Origin: Nymphaea colorata
Taxonomy: Eukaryota > Streptophyta > Magnoliopsida > Nymphaeales > Nymphaeaceae
Reading direction: 5' to 3'
Assembly: GCF_008831285.2 (NCBI RefSeq)
Contig: NC_045147.1
Coordinates: 6,056,334-6,120,333 of the forward strand
DNA length: 64,000 nt
A program made the translations under genes and the position numbers. Under the pieces are notes generated by a model. It ran no database searches. It worked only from the letters and a program-made list of their open reading frames with translations, and was not told where the DNA came from. How positions within the stretch are numbered: the stretch's first letter is position 1; each line of letters starts with the position of its first letter. Below, in pieces: positions 27,101 to 40,213 of the stretch.

Positions 27101-30100
27101 CGCTTCTCCAACTCCGCTGGCTCTGATACCATGTAGAAACACGAACCACAAAGAGAGAGAGTGGAGAACGAACACACAATCTACGTGGAAAACCTCACAA
27201 AGAGGTGAAAAACCACGGGGAGGCTCTGACCTAGGGGCACACCGCAACCCTAGGAGAGAGAAAATTATATTTCACTTAATTCAACACTAAACACAAGTGA
27301 CAATATAAAGAGGGAGAGAGGAGAAGCCGCCTAGGGTACCGAGCCCGCCTCGGTACCCGCGCCCCATAGAACCGGGTCCAGGAATGGATCCGGTTCCCAC
27401 AGCAACATATTCTAACAGTTTCGAATGACATGGCTCCCTCCTTTTTGAATTGTTGTGTAGTCGCACCTCAATGCTTTATGTTTAGGAAAAAAAAAATTTC
27501 TTTGAGGGTCAAAAGGTTAGGGTGTGACACCCTCTCCTCACCGCCAGCCTCCTCCCACTCACATCTCTCGTGCTCTCTCTCGTTTTCAACTTCCCTCTCC
27601 CTCGTTGATCCCTGCCTCCCTCAACGGAACCAATCCCTCGCAGACGACTGCCTCCTTCTAATGATAGATAGACCCTTCTCTTGAACTCCCTTTTCGTCAA
27701 TTTTGACTCTTTTGTGGCTGTTGGATTGGATTGCAACTTGGGGACGCATCATTCCCCTCATACCAGCGAGTTGAAGGCTTGAGTGGTGACGGCAACAGTT
27801 AATTTTAGCCGTTTGGGAATCAATTGAACATTTGAGGTGGCTCCCGGGAACATTGTAGCAGACTGGACACTAAGATTGGGGTGAGCAAGGCCTAATCGAG
27901 CTTAAATTATATAAAATTTACTGTTAGTGCATGTATAATTATTATTTGAGCATGCTAGACTCATGATTCAATGATTTGGAATGCATATTAGCGATGAGTG
28001 CGATGTGAGTGAATGATTGTGATGTGATTGAATAATGTATGCACGAAAATTGAATGCTTATGTGATAAGTTTTGTTTTAAAAATCATTACGCAATTGCAT
28101 TTGCATGCTAGAAATGACAACTGCTTAGCACAGATGAGGTGGGGTATCGAGTCGAGTAACTCCTCGACCCCGCTTGTGCATTAGAAAGTATCCTAGAATG
28201 TAACTGCATAGAACAGCTACAAGCCAATCGCGGATCGAGACTACTTTCAATGGTTTGACTAAGTTTTGAAAAATGTGATTGATATATTTGATTAATGTGA
28301 ATGTTGTGGTATGTCGTATATGCATTGCCATGGGCAATAATGCCATTGAATGAAATTGAAGGGTAGATATACCCGTATTGTTATGATGACTAGTTAAGAA
28401 TGTTAACTATGTGTGTAGCCCTCGTGTGGAGGCAATTGGAGGTATGAGTGCACTCGTGAGGTGAACCAACCTCATGAGCTAGCTAGTCATTTTGTGAATG
28501 TGCTTTCATAATGATAAGTAAGAAATAATAAGAGATGAGAGGCTAGTGGGTTGTGGCAATGTGTTTGGGAGTTGTCCCACCTTCGCCACTGGTCTCGCCT
28601 GTTCGGAGCGCAGGCGGTGCAAGGTCCCAGGGTATTGTTGAGTGATGTGCTTGGAGCGTTGGGCTCCCGCCTTCCCAAATTGGATGTCCTAGGGAAGGCT
28701 GAGTATCTCTCCTTGGAATTCACACATCCATGGATGAGTGCTCTACCGCTGCAGTGTGAATGGATCCATATTGTTTTGGGCCACAACGGGGGTTGTCTCC
28801 CGGCTGTAGGCCACCAGCGGTGTGCGGTGTGCACGTGCCTGTGTTTGCACCCACAAGAACTATCAATTCACTAAAGTTAATGTAAATGAAAAAAATGTGA
28901 ATGAAGTGAATGAGAATGATATGTTTATGCATCAGTTACATGTGATTTGTGAATGTGCTATCGTGGCCATTAAGTGGTCTTTACATGTTGTGGTAAATGT
29001 GAGGGGCCTTCTTGTCAAGTCATATGACTATGTCCTATCACGACATGATGGTGATTTGTTTTTATAATTGTGATTATCTCATATTTGAGCCCTTACCTTA
29101 GAGGGTTAAGGATTTATCTGGCTTGTTGCCATACTATGAAAGCTAAGCTTTCTGTTGTTTTTATTTTTTAGGTTTTGGCGGACCCGGGGTAGCAGGTTGA
29201 TCAAATGGTTGAACTCACATCCTACTGGGGAGGTTTTGGGTCAATTATAGCGCCGGCGCATCTTTTTTTGGTCTTATTGATGTCTTGTCTTTGTTGGCAT
29301 CAATGTCATGGTTTTGGGGCATTTTTGTCATATGCGTTATTGAGAAATGTGGCGTAATTTTGTAAGAACGAAATTGATTATATAATGGAAAGTTTGCTCC
29401 ATTGTTTTGAATTACATGGCTCATTTTCTTTTGAATTGTTGTGTCGTCGCACCTCAATGTTTTGATAAAAAAAAAAAGGTTATTTGAGGGTCAAAATGGT
29501 TGGGGTGTGACAATATAATTTACCCACATGACAAGAATTGAGAGTAATTGAACCAGATTTAGTTATGGACATGGAAGAACCATTTGTGATTTTAAAGAAC
29601 CTAAAATAAGAATGACAATTAGTTAAGAATATACATACAAAAAGGAAGGGATAGGGAGAAGAAAAAAAAAGGACTGGAAAATATTTTGAACTTGCATAAG
29701 AAAGGACGCTGTTGGGGTATGTGTCAGAGCTGCACCAGCACCAGCACCAGCACCAACATCGTGTCGACACGGGTGTGGCCCCTTCTTTGAAGAGTCTGTG
29801 TGGCATAGCCATCAACGGACTCACAGAGGAGTTGACTATGACTGCAACCACCTTCGATGCTTACACCTTGAGGACTGTTGAAGGTTTTCTGTATTCGGGT
29901 TTGGGTCTGGTCCCGATCCAGTGAGCTCTGGTTTGGGGACTACTTATATCATTGTAAACCCTAACCTTGAGTGTTAATGAAGTTTTATGAGAGAGCGTCT
30001 GGCGGCTAGTGGGCACCGGACCTCCTCACCCGTGGTTTTTCTCCCTCTCGTTGAGGGTTTTCCATGTTACATCTGTGTTTGATCTTTATTTCTCGTGTTT

Positions 30101-33100
30101 CTACTGTTTCAACAAGGATAATTTTCTAAACTTTCCAGGCTCACACTTTGAGGACAAGGTGTTTTCTTGAAGGGGGAGAGTATTGTTAGATACCGAATAT
30201 GGGATCCCGAGTCGGTTCCATTGGACTGACCAAGTAACCTCTATAAAAAAGGTCGGTAGACCAGAACAGGGCTTATGGCAGCTTTGAGACTGTCTTACCT
30301 CTGGGAGGAAGAAGCCCTATTCTGGGATTAGATGTGTGTGTGTTTGTGTGTCTTTGGGGATTTCTCATGTACATCGCACCCAAAATTTTCTGCAAACCCA
30401 CACCTGCACCTATGTGACTTAGATGAAATCTAGAAGAAAAGCTGAATTTAGTATCTAGTTTGATGAAATATGCACTTGCAGAATTATAGAAGAGGTTTAT
30501 GCATGTCATACCTTGTCATCTAATCCCTGAAATAGTATTACAGGACATGAGAATTTATCAACATTGTTGATAGGTGACCTCTCAATAAAGGATTTGTCGT
30601 CTCCTGGAATCATCAAAAGAGGAATTACACATGAACAAACTTTTAAATTAATTTTAAAGCACAGGCATACACACCTACAAGAGTTTCTATGTAATGTGAC
30701 TCGAATTTGTGAGTTTCATCTTTGAGCAATGTCAGGTCTGCAACCTACAGATCCATGCCAAACAAAACAAAAAGCAATCACACAAGTAACCATTTAAACA
30801 TGGGAAGCAAGGTACAAAGATGGTGAATTGAAATTATTATGGAACTGACTATGAGGCCTGTTGACGGATCTTGATGTATGGGTCCGGGTCTGGACCTGAT
30901 CCATTGGGTCCTAGTTTGGGCATACTTATACCATTGTAAACCCTAATCTTGTGTGTTAATGAGTTTCTAAGAGAGAGAGAGTCTGGTGGCTAATGGGCAC
31001 CAGACCTCCTTACCCGTGGTTTTTTTCCCTCTAGTTGATGGTTGTCCACATTACATCTGTGTTCTATCTTTGGTTCTTGTGCGTCTATTATTTCTACATG
31101 GTATCAGAGCTAGTGAGCTTGGAAAAAATTTTTTAGGATTGTGATGTTCCAACCCTGAACCACCTGCTGCTGCCGCCACTGCTCCCGCCGCCGCAGCCCG
31201 ACTGCATCGCCTGAGACCCTCTGCGTCGCCCGTATCTGCCACTGCCCTCTGCCCCTCCGCTGCTGCCATCCATCGTCGCTGCTCCTCCGCCGCTGCCCTT
31301 TGCCGCCCGTGCCCTAGTTGTGTAGTCGTTTTGCTCCAACGCCATCGTTTTTTTTTTTCCAGCGCCGCTGATCGTTTCAGCGTCGCCCGACCAGGCTCGG
31401 GCGCTGTCCGACTAGATCCCAACGTCTCTGCATCATCTACTGGTGCCCTCTGAGCCGCCTGACTTGATCCTTGCTATCGGTGACTCTAAGGTGTGCTATT
31501 CTCAGGGGTTGCCGCTGCTGTGTCTCTGATAGTCAGCAGTTTGTAGTTGGTGATCATGGCCGCCTCGTCTTCCTCCTCCACAGTCCGTACCGATCAGCCT
31601 GATGTTGGGACCGTAAGAACTGATAATGTACCTGTTCAAGTTACCACCATTCGGCTTACCAAGGAGAATTATCTACGATGGTCCGCTGCAATTACTACGG
31701 GGATTGCTGGTCGAGGACGAATTGCCTATGTGAATGGGAGAAAGGTCGAACCTGCTGTGGATAGTATGGCTGCTGTGGATAGTATGGCTTGGGATACATG
31801 GTTTCTTGAGGACAACCAGGTAAAAACTTGAATTGTTAATTCAGTGTCTTCAGATATTCAACCCCTCATTCTTCGTAAGAAGACTGCGAGGGATATGTGG
31901 ATTATTTTGGAGCAGATGTATGGTCAAAAGAAAAGAAAAGTTCGTGTATATCAACTAATGAAGGACATGTATGCTCTGCGACAAGGGGATCTCTCGGTCG
32001 CAGATTTCTACCCAGTATTAAAATCTAAGTAGGAGGACAAACAAGGAGAACAAAATTCTAAATCCACCGCCGAAGATATGTAACAACTATTGATGGCTGC
32101 ATTCTCCAAGATGACTATAAAGCAAAATGATCAGGGAGAATAGTTCTTGGATTCAGGTGCAGCCACTCATGTGACAGGAAGTGCACGTAAATTGACTAAC
32201 TTATCCCCTCATTATGGTAGAAATTGCATTATAACATGTGATGGAAAATTTCATCCCATTACACATATTGGAAATGCACATATTCCTTTGTCATCTTCCT
32301 CTCTATCATTGTCCAATGTTGTTCTTGCTCCCAATATAAAAAAGAATATCATATCCATTTCTAAACTCATTGATGATACAAACTCTTCTATTGAATTCAC
32401 ACATTCTTCTGCCTATGTCAAGAACCTCCAAACGAAGAAAATGTTCGCTAAACGGCAGCGCCAAGGGAATATGTATGTCCTCAAGGAATGTCTACCCAAA
32501 GATTCGTCCACCTTTGGTATAAAATTGAAGACATTTTCTCTTTCTCATAATGCATCACCAAGTCCTTGCCATTTCCAATCAAAAGTAAGGGGCTCTAACC
32601 AATTGTTGGAATCTGATCTGTGGCATAATTGACTGGGACACTATTGTCGACACTTTATTGAAAAAACTTGTCACAGATAGTCTCCTTCCAAGATCAAGCT
32701 TACCTCTTACTTCAAGTGTCAAAAAATGTTCAAGCTATGAACTTTGTAAGAGTCATGTTTTACCTTTCCATAATATAAATCAAAAGGCTTCCAAACCCTT
32801 TGAAATTACTTTTTCTGATGTTTAGGGGCCAGCCCCTATTGATTCCATGTCTGGTTCACGATATTATGTCTTATTCATTAACTCTTACTCACGATTCACT
32901 TGGATTTACTTCATGAAACACAAATCAAAAGTACTTCACATATTTCGAAACTTCTATGTCATGATTCAAACCAAATTTTCATACAATGTGGTGCATTTTC
33001 AATGTGATGGTGGGGGAGAATATTCCTCACTTGATTTTATTGAATTTCTACGTGAAAAAGGAATAACTAGACAAATCACTTGCCCTTACACACCACAACA

Positions 33101-36020
33101 AAATGGTGTAGTTGAGTGCAAACATCGACATATAGTTGAAAGCGCCATGAGCATGATGCACGATACTAATGTGCCCATTTCCTTATGGATTGAAGCCTTC
33201 TATACAGCTGTATACATTATAAATTGTTTGCCTATGACACTCTTGATGTCTAAATCGTCATATTTCACACTCTTAGGCAAACAACCTGATTATAAGAAAT
33301 TGAAGGTTTTTTGTTGTGCATGCTAGCTATGTTCATGTTGATGCTGCCTTGAGGAACAAGTTTCAAGACAAAGCTATTCAGTGTAGATTCGTTTGATATG
33401 CTGATGAATATAAAGGTTTTTGATGCTATGATCCAACAACTAAACGTATCAAGACTTCAAGAAATGTTACTTTTGATGAGCATAATTTTGACGATACTAA
33501 TGAAATGCCTATGACTATTGAATCTTATGATCCCTGGACCAGTACACAATTATTCAATGCAAATCCTATTTTAGAAAATGATGTGCCTCAGGGTGAAGAT
33601 CGAGAGAGATCAATACAGTCGTCTGATGTGCCCCAAAGTGAAAATCAAGAGGATCCAATACAGTCATCAAGTGATCACAAAAGTAATAATGAAGAACATA
33701 GAAACAATTCACATTGATATTCGGGTCTTATCTACAATCGACGACTAAGGGACAGGAATGCACACAGTGAAGAAGACAACATGCCCCACCTTAGAAGATC
33801 CCAACGCATTCGCCATCCTATTCACAGGTGGGTTAGCTATGATTCTTTCTCACTTGATTTTCAGTTATTCATGGCAAAAGTTGGCAAGGAGGAAGAACCT
33901 ACTTCATTTGATCAAGCATCAAAATCACATCATTGGAGAAAGTTTATGAGAGAAGAAATGGATGCCTTGCATGAATATGAACATGGGAGATCGTTCCAAG
34001 GCCACACGAAAAAACATAGTGGGCTCCAAGTGGGTATACAAAATCAAATACAAACCTGAGCAACATAGAAAGACACAAAGCAAGGTTGGTAGCAAAAGGA
34101 TTTACTCAACAATTTGGGCATGATTGTAATGAGACGTTCAGACCCGTAATCAAAATGGGAACCATTCGCGTGATTATATCCCTTGTTGTTGATTATGGGT
34201 GGAAGCTAAATCAATTAGACGTTAAAAATGTTTTCCTTCATGGTGACTTGAAGGAAGAAGTTTTCATGGAGCAACCTCTTGGTTTTGTTGAAAAGGACTC
34301 TAGCGAATGGGTTTGCAAACTGAAAAAATCCCTATATGGACTTAAGACAAGCATCACGGTCATGGTTTGATAGTTTTTCAAACAAAATAAAGGAATATGG
34401 ATTTCAAAACAGTCCTCTCGACCATTCCCTTTTTATTTTCAAGAAAGAAAATGTTATTACCCTCCTTATATATGTTGCCGACATCATCATTACAGGGAAC
34501 TTGGAAAAACATTTTAATGAGATAAAGGGTCTGTTAATGAGAAACTTTAAGATGAAAGACCTTGCAAGCCTGTGATATTTCCTTGGGGTTGAAATTGATA
34601 GGCAAGGAGATCATCTTACCTTGACGCAACAAAAATATACTCTTGACCTATTGGATAGAACATGCATGATGGATTGTAAGCCTGCTGAAACACCGAGTGT
34701 TCTGAACCAAAGGATGAGTATAAATGATGGAGAAACATATGAAGACCCCACCAAATATCGCAGCATTGTTGGTGCTTTGCAATATTTAACATTTACCAGA
34801 CCTGATATTACCTATGCGGTAAATCAAGTGTCTCAAGATATGCATGCACCGAGGGACACACATATGAATGCAGTTAAAAGGATACTAAGGTATCTCAAGG
34901 TAGCGTTTGATGGGTCGGAATTTTCTTGTAGCACAGGAAATATGTTTCAAATTTTTAAAATTTTTTCGATTTATCAAACACAAAATTTTTTTTTTACCGT
35001 TAAAGGTGGAAACAGAAATATATTTCTAGAAAAATGTTTCCAGCCAGAGGGGTGGAAACATTTTTCCGGAATTTTTTTTTTGACCATTAGGAGGAAGAAG
35101 GGACGCAGAGAAAGAAGGCAAGGAGGGAGGAGGAAGAAGGGAAGGAGGCGGAGGAAGAAGAAAGCGAGGGGAAGAAGAAGGGACGCTGAGGAAGAAGGGA
35201 AGGAGGGAGGAGGAAGAAGGGCAGGAGGGAGGAGGAAGACAGGAGGAAGAAGGGAAGGAGTGAGGAAGAAGGGGGCAAGGGAGGAAGAAGGGAGGCAGAG
35301 GAAAAAGGGAAAGAGGGAGGAGGAAGAAGGGAGCGAGGGAGGAAGAAGGGAAGCAGAGGAAAAAGGGAAAGAGGAAGGAGGAAGAAGGGAGGAGGAGGAA
35401 GAAGGGAAGGAGGGAGGAGGAAGAAGGAGGGAGGGAAGGTTAGTCTTCGCTCGGATCCCCCTGCTTACCGATTTGGGCGTTTCTGATATCTCGCCGGAAT
35501 GCGGGGACTGGAGGACAATCGGAGGACGGCAACTTGAAGAACATCATCGCCAGAAACCCATCGTCTTCGTCTAGCCACATCTTCTTCTTCCTCCTCCCTC
35601 CTTCCCTTCTTCCTCCCTCGCTCCCTTTTTCCTCATTCCCTTCTTCCTCCGCCTCCCGTCTTCCTCCTTCCCTTCTTCCTCCGCCTCCCTTCTTCCTCCT
35701 CGCTCCTTCCCTTCTTCCTCTGCCTCCCTTCTTCCTCCCTCGCTCCCCTTTTCCTCCTCCAGCAACATCTTCTTCTTCCTCCTCCTTCTCTACAAAGGGT
35801 TTTAGTGCAACCCACCATTTCCACCGATTCTTCCTCCCTTGCCATCAAACGATGAAATTTGTTTCCAGAAAAATAGTTCCAAGTTAACAAACACAACGTA
35901 GTTTTGGAAATATGAAAATTTATTTCCCATTCACCAATTCCAGAAATAAATTTCTGGAAATTTCTTTCCGGAAACATATTTCCAGCCATCAAACGCTATC
36001 CAAGGAAAATGTTGGAGATG

Positions 36021-36052
<32 letters not shown>

Positions 36053-39000
36053 CGGAAAAGACTATTTCCCAATTATCGTGACCTAGTCTCTACTTAAAGA
36101 GAGATTAGGGCACGTCTAGAGCTGTTACATAAGGGAGACTCATAAAGTTGTAAAAAGACAAAAGAAGACTCCAACTTTTAAATAATCATAAAACTACTAC
36201 ACTTAAAATAAACTTTCTGATTTTAACACTCTCCCTCAAGCTGGAGCATAGATATCAACCATGCTCAACTTGTCACAACATCAAGAGAAATCACCAATTG
36301 GAAGAGCCTTCGTAAACATATCTACTGCCCGATCTTCAGAAGCTACATGAACCGTAGACACCACACCTTCTTTTATAAGATCCCCAACATAATGACAATC
36401 CACCGCTATGTGCTTAGTTTCATGAAATACTGGGTTGTTTGCAATATAAGTAGCAGCCTTGTTATCGCAGTACATTTTCCTAGGAAGAGGAACATGAATA
36501 TTCATATTTGTTAGCACAGATTTAACCCACGTCATCTCAATAGCTGTTTGAGTGATTGCTCTATATTCAGATTCCACACTGGATCTAGAGACTACATTTT
36601 GTTTGTTACTTTTCTATGATATGAGATTGCCCCAATAAAGATACAGAAGCCAGTGCTGGATTTTCTATCATCAACAGACACTGCATAATCAGCATCACTG
36701 TAAGCTACAACTTCTAAAAGATTCACCTTTCTTAAAGAAGAGGCCTCTGCTCGGAGATAACTTTAGGTATTTCAACACTATCAACGCAGCATCTCAGTGG
36801 ACTCTTCTAGGTTTATCCATAAACTGACTTAATTTCCCAATAGCAAAGCTAATGTCTGGTCTTATAGTAACATAAAGAAGTTTGCCAATGAGAGACCTAT
36901 AAGATTGTGAATCTACTAGATCTGATTGAGTATCATAAAGATGAAGACGTGGATTCATAGGGAGATTAACTGGCTTGGTCCCTAACATCCCTGTATCTGG
37001 AGTAGGTCAAGGACATACTTCCTCTGAGACAATACTACACCTTCTTTGTTTTGCACAACCTCAATCCCAAGAAAATATCGCAAGTGACCAAGATCTTTCG
37101 TGACAAAATGCTTTTGAAGGAATGCCTTTGTAGCTGAGATTTCTTGATCACAATCACCTGTCAAGATAATATCATCACATATACTACCATTGTAATGCTT
37201 GGCTTTTTGCAGGTCGGGTTGGAACAGGCCCAGACCCGGACCCGAACCATTTGGCGTGAAGAAGCCCAACGCGAGGGCTCTTCTCCCTCGCCTTTCCCTA
37301 GTCTCCCTCGTCTTTCTCCTGGAGGTCTCTCGTGCCAGCGCAGAGAAGAAGAAGAAGACGGAGGTGGTGCAAAGCAGCGACGAGGACGGCGGCAGCGGCG
37401 CTGGTAAGCCCCTATTTTCTCTCTGCCTCTTCCTCCTTCCTCGTCCTTCTTCTCCTCCTCCCACCTACGCAGCCTCTCCCTTCTTCATCAGCACCCTCTG
37501 TCGCACGATTCCTCCCTCTCCCCTCCTGTTTTTTTTCGTTGATGCTCTCCCTCTCTGCACACTCTCGTCCCTCTCATCTCTCTCGCTCTCTCTCTTCTGT
37601 CCGCCTCCCTCTGTCGACGCCTTCCCCTGCCCGCACGTTTTCTTTCACTCTCTCTCTGCCTGCACTCCCTCCTCACTGTCAGCACCCTCAACCGAACACT
37701 CTCTGCTCTCTTTCTCTCTTGCGTTAGGCCCTCCTCCCTCAGCCGAACCAACTTCTCATAGCTGACTGCCTCCTTCTCAAGGCAGACCTCTCCAGGCACA
37801 TTTTTTCATTGATTCTCATCATAGTGATTGCCGTTTGGTTGGTTTTCAGCTTGGGGACTTGTCTTCCCCCTCATAGCAGCAACTTTAAGGCATTAGTGGA
37901 GGCGGCAGTGAGAAATTTTAGCCGCTTGGAGACACTTGACTCGTGAGGTGGCTGCCAGAAGGATTGCAGCAGTCTAGACTCTTGTTTTGGGGTGAGCAAG
38001 GCGTAATTGAGCCTATTTTATTGTATATTTTCCTTCGGAGCATGTATAATTATTGTTTGAGCATGCTAGAAGTTAGAATTTGATATTTAGGGAGGCATGT
38101 TAACGACTTGGCTTTTTGGGGAAAGTTTATGATTATGTTGGAGAAGCGATGGTTAAGCTTGAGGTGTTGATTTTCGAAGCAATAGGGAAGCATGGTAGAG
38201 ATTGCGAGGTTGTGGGGAAGATTTAGAACCGTCTTAGTGAGCACGCGGCACATGCTTTTGTCAATGGGTGTATTTTGGAGTCCGAGGGGAAAGCATACGT
38301 AAGTTGGATATGACGATGGGGTTGACGCCTCGACTAAAGAAAGCAAATGAGAATTGGGTTGTGATGGATTGATCGAAACAGTGAATTTTGACGTTTGGTG
38401 GCAACGTCAAGAGGTTAGGAGGCCTATTGGAGGGCTTCTTGAAGCGATGACATGTGCCTCAATGATTTTGTTTTATATTTGTATAGATTGTGTAGCTAGC
38501 CAATAGAAATCTTATCTTTGCTTATGTCTGCAGCCAGACAGGTCCAGGGAGACAAAGCTCTGATACCATGTTACACGATGGAAGACAAAGAACGAGAGAG
38601 AGAGAGAGAGAGAGAGAGACAGAAAAGACTTCCTTCAATTTTCATGACCTAGTCTCTACTTAAAGAGAGATTAGGGCACGTCTAGATCTGTTACATAAGG
38701 GGGACTCATAAAGTTGTAAAAAGACAAAAGAAGACTCCAATTTTTAAATAATCAGAAAACTAATAAACTTTCTGATTTCAACAGAACTTATGTTTTGCTT
38801 CACTGATATTGATCTCTGCACACATTTAATAACATTGATTGAACACTTTCGCACCAGTTTGAAAATATGGCATGCTTGAAATTAGTAGGAAGGGCACCAC
38901 CTCAAGAGGTGCATTAGCTTGTTTTTCTGGCAAAATCAGAAATAAACGCTATAGCTGGTTTGCAGCGTGAGTTTGACTAGGAAATATCTCCACATTTGCT

Positions 39001-40166
39001 GATATTATAGCAGTGACACTGCCAAATCACAAACATGATGCACTAAGACGCTGAAAAGCACAAGCCCATTCATATTTATGCATTTGTGTCATCAAAAACA
39101 CCCAAGTCACTTACACCAAAAAGAGAAGCACCAGCCTTGAATATCTGTTTGAAAGCAAGACAAGCCAGCGCTGTGTAACCACCCGCAGACCTTCCAAATA
39201 TGCAAAGACGTTTACTATCTACCCTGCCAGTATCCACCTATGTAACCAGAAAAATACACGTCATTGCCTTTAACTACCTTCCTGTGGAACCTTGCAGTAT
39301 GAACTAAGTCAATGACAAGCAATACCAGAAACTCTGCACAACTGCAGCAGTCACTAACATCAACTATGCCCCAAGATCTTAATAGTCTTTCACGATATTC
39401 CCTGCCATAACCTTTATATCCAGCATATCAGTTAATACTAATGCTACAATGATCATAACTTTTACAGGCATACCAAAAATACATGCTCGACAGGAACACA
39501 TGGCAACTTAGTCAATCAAACGGTCAATCGGTCATAAATGAAAAAAAAGAATAACTAAGCTCCAATTTCAAGCATTAGCTGCATAAGCATTAAATTGAGT
39601 ATGACAAAAGGGCTGGAAATAGATTGGCAACTACATCACAGCCTATCTTATGTCACATGGATGTGATATATGGAACACTACATATGTGTGTGTGTGTGTG
39701 TGTGTTTTTGTCAGAGATTAATTTGTCAGAGATTAGTTGGTGGGCAACAACTAGGCTAACTAGCTTACTAATCTAAGCAACTAGTCACTGGTTCAACAAC
39801 ATAGGTCAATCACTAGTTAATCGACTTGTCAGGAGTATAAATATTCTTCATTCTTGGGAATCTTTGTTATTTTGCTTTATTTTCCAGAAATGTGTTGTGG
39901 TTGTGAAATGTGATTGATGGGGTTTTCAATTCAATAAAACGCACTAGTCATCCTATTTCAATGGATGACCAATTTTCCATTTTGTGCATTTCTTTTCATA
40001 CCCTTCAACTGCTTTTCATACTGCTTCATGGCTCTTAAGCTATGTTGCATGGACACTTCGAAAAACATCACGTCAGTGTCCAGCCATGTCCAACACTAAC
40101 ACCAACACACATCAACATGCCCACAACACTCCATTTTTTTAATATGAAGTGTCCAAAAGAGCATGC

Positions 40167-40213
<47 letters not shown>

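Larger units (their letters stand above)
22170..27417 (-). mobile_element. Copia element 2, complete with intact polyprotein
   Basis: Two 286-bp LTRs (27417-27132 and 22455-22170 in element order) differ at about two positions. Target-site duplication gtttc (22165-22169 and 27418-27422). Primer site TGGTATCAGAGC follows the 5' LTR; the polypurine tract cttgagggggag precedes the 3' LTR. One uninterrupted gag-pol frame fills the interior. These are the marks of a very young and possibly still active element. It sits in the host intron in the same orientation as the peptidase gene. Confidence 0.95.
13687..27529 (+). mobile_element. Inner long solo LTR (copy D), with two Copia insertions
   Basis: It begins TGTAACACTTGTTTTGTAGG and ends GGTTAGGGTGTGACA, flanked by the 5-bp duplication ccctc (13682-13686 and 27530-27534). 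Removing the two Copia elements leaves about 3.5 kb. That comprises a GGGTC/GACCC hairpin near the start, a (CT)-rich tract at about 13900-14160, a block with gaggtggggtatcgagtcga near 15307 and again near 15775, a block ending near 16460, and an A-rich tract before the end. No protein domain is visible. It looks like a solo LTR or non-coding LTR derivative of an unidentified long-LTR retrotransposon. Confidence 0.8.
13110..29512 (+). mobile_element. Outer long solo LTR (copy G), interrupted by nested insertions
   Basis: The left part is 13110-13686 and the right part 27535-29512, with 13687-27529 being an inserted copy of the same family. The 3' end is the family end GGTTGGGGTGTGACA. The 5' end TTTAACG corresponds to TGTAACG in sister copies, with one base changed. 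The 5-bp duplication atata flanks it (13105-13109 and 29513-29517), which supports an LTR-type insertion. Its own length is about 2.55 kb. No coding domain lies between the ends. Strand is assigned from the A-rich tract before the TGTGACA end. Confidence 0.78.
30859..34900 (+). mobile_element. Copia element 3, mosaic and 3'-truncated
   Basis: A 240-bp 5' LTR (30859-31098) and a Gag region up to about 32038 belong to the Copia 4 family. From about 32040 onward the protease, integrase and RT belong to the Copia 1 family. RT is cut at about 34900 by the inverted-repeat element that follows; there is no RNase H end and no 3' LTR. Multiple stops and frameshifts are present. Confidence 0.85.
36010..38783 (-). 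mobile_element. Copia element 5, internally deleted
   Basis: Related LTRs lie at 36010-36228 (3') and 38569-38783 (5'), with the primer site TGGTATCAGAGC read on the minus strand from 38568. Between them only RT and RNase H pieces (37190-36260) remain. They are interrupted by a truncated solo LTR at 37191-38535, which is fused nearly directly to the primer-site region. Gag, protease and integrase are gone. Matching target duplications were not found (gaaaa versus gaact). Confidence 0.8.

Noticed and set aside
35087-35992. Open frames of Arg/Lys/Glu/Gly repeats (plus 34621-35574 tail, minus 35633-35992)
   Set aside because: They are purine/pyrimidine tract translations inside the inverted-repeat element. 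The first 90 residues or so of the 34621 frame are real Copia RT; the rest is read-through.
34901-35998. Inverted-repeat element considered as a pair of oppositely oriented exons or a microRNA-like hairpin locus
   Set aside because: The termini and possible target duplication fit a transposon, and the arms are low-complexity with no hairpin-precursor features.
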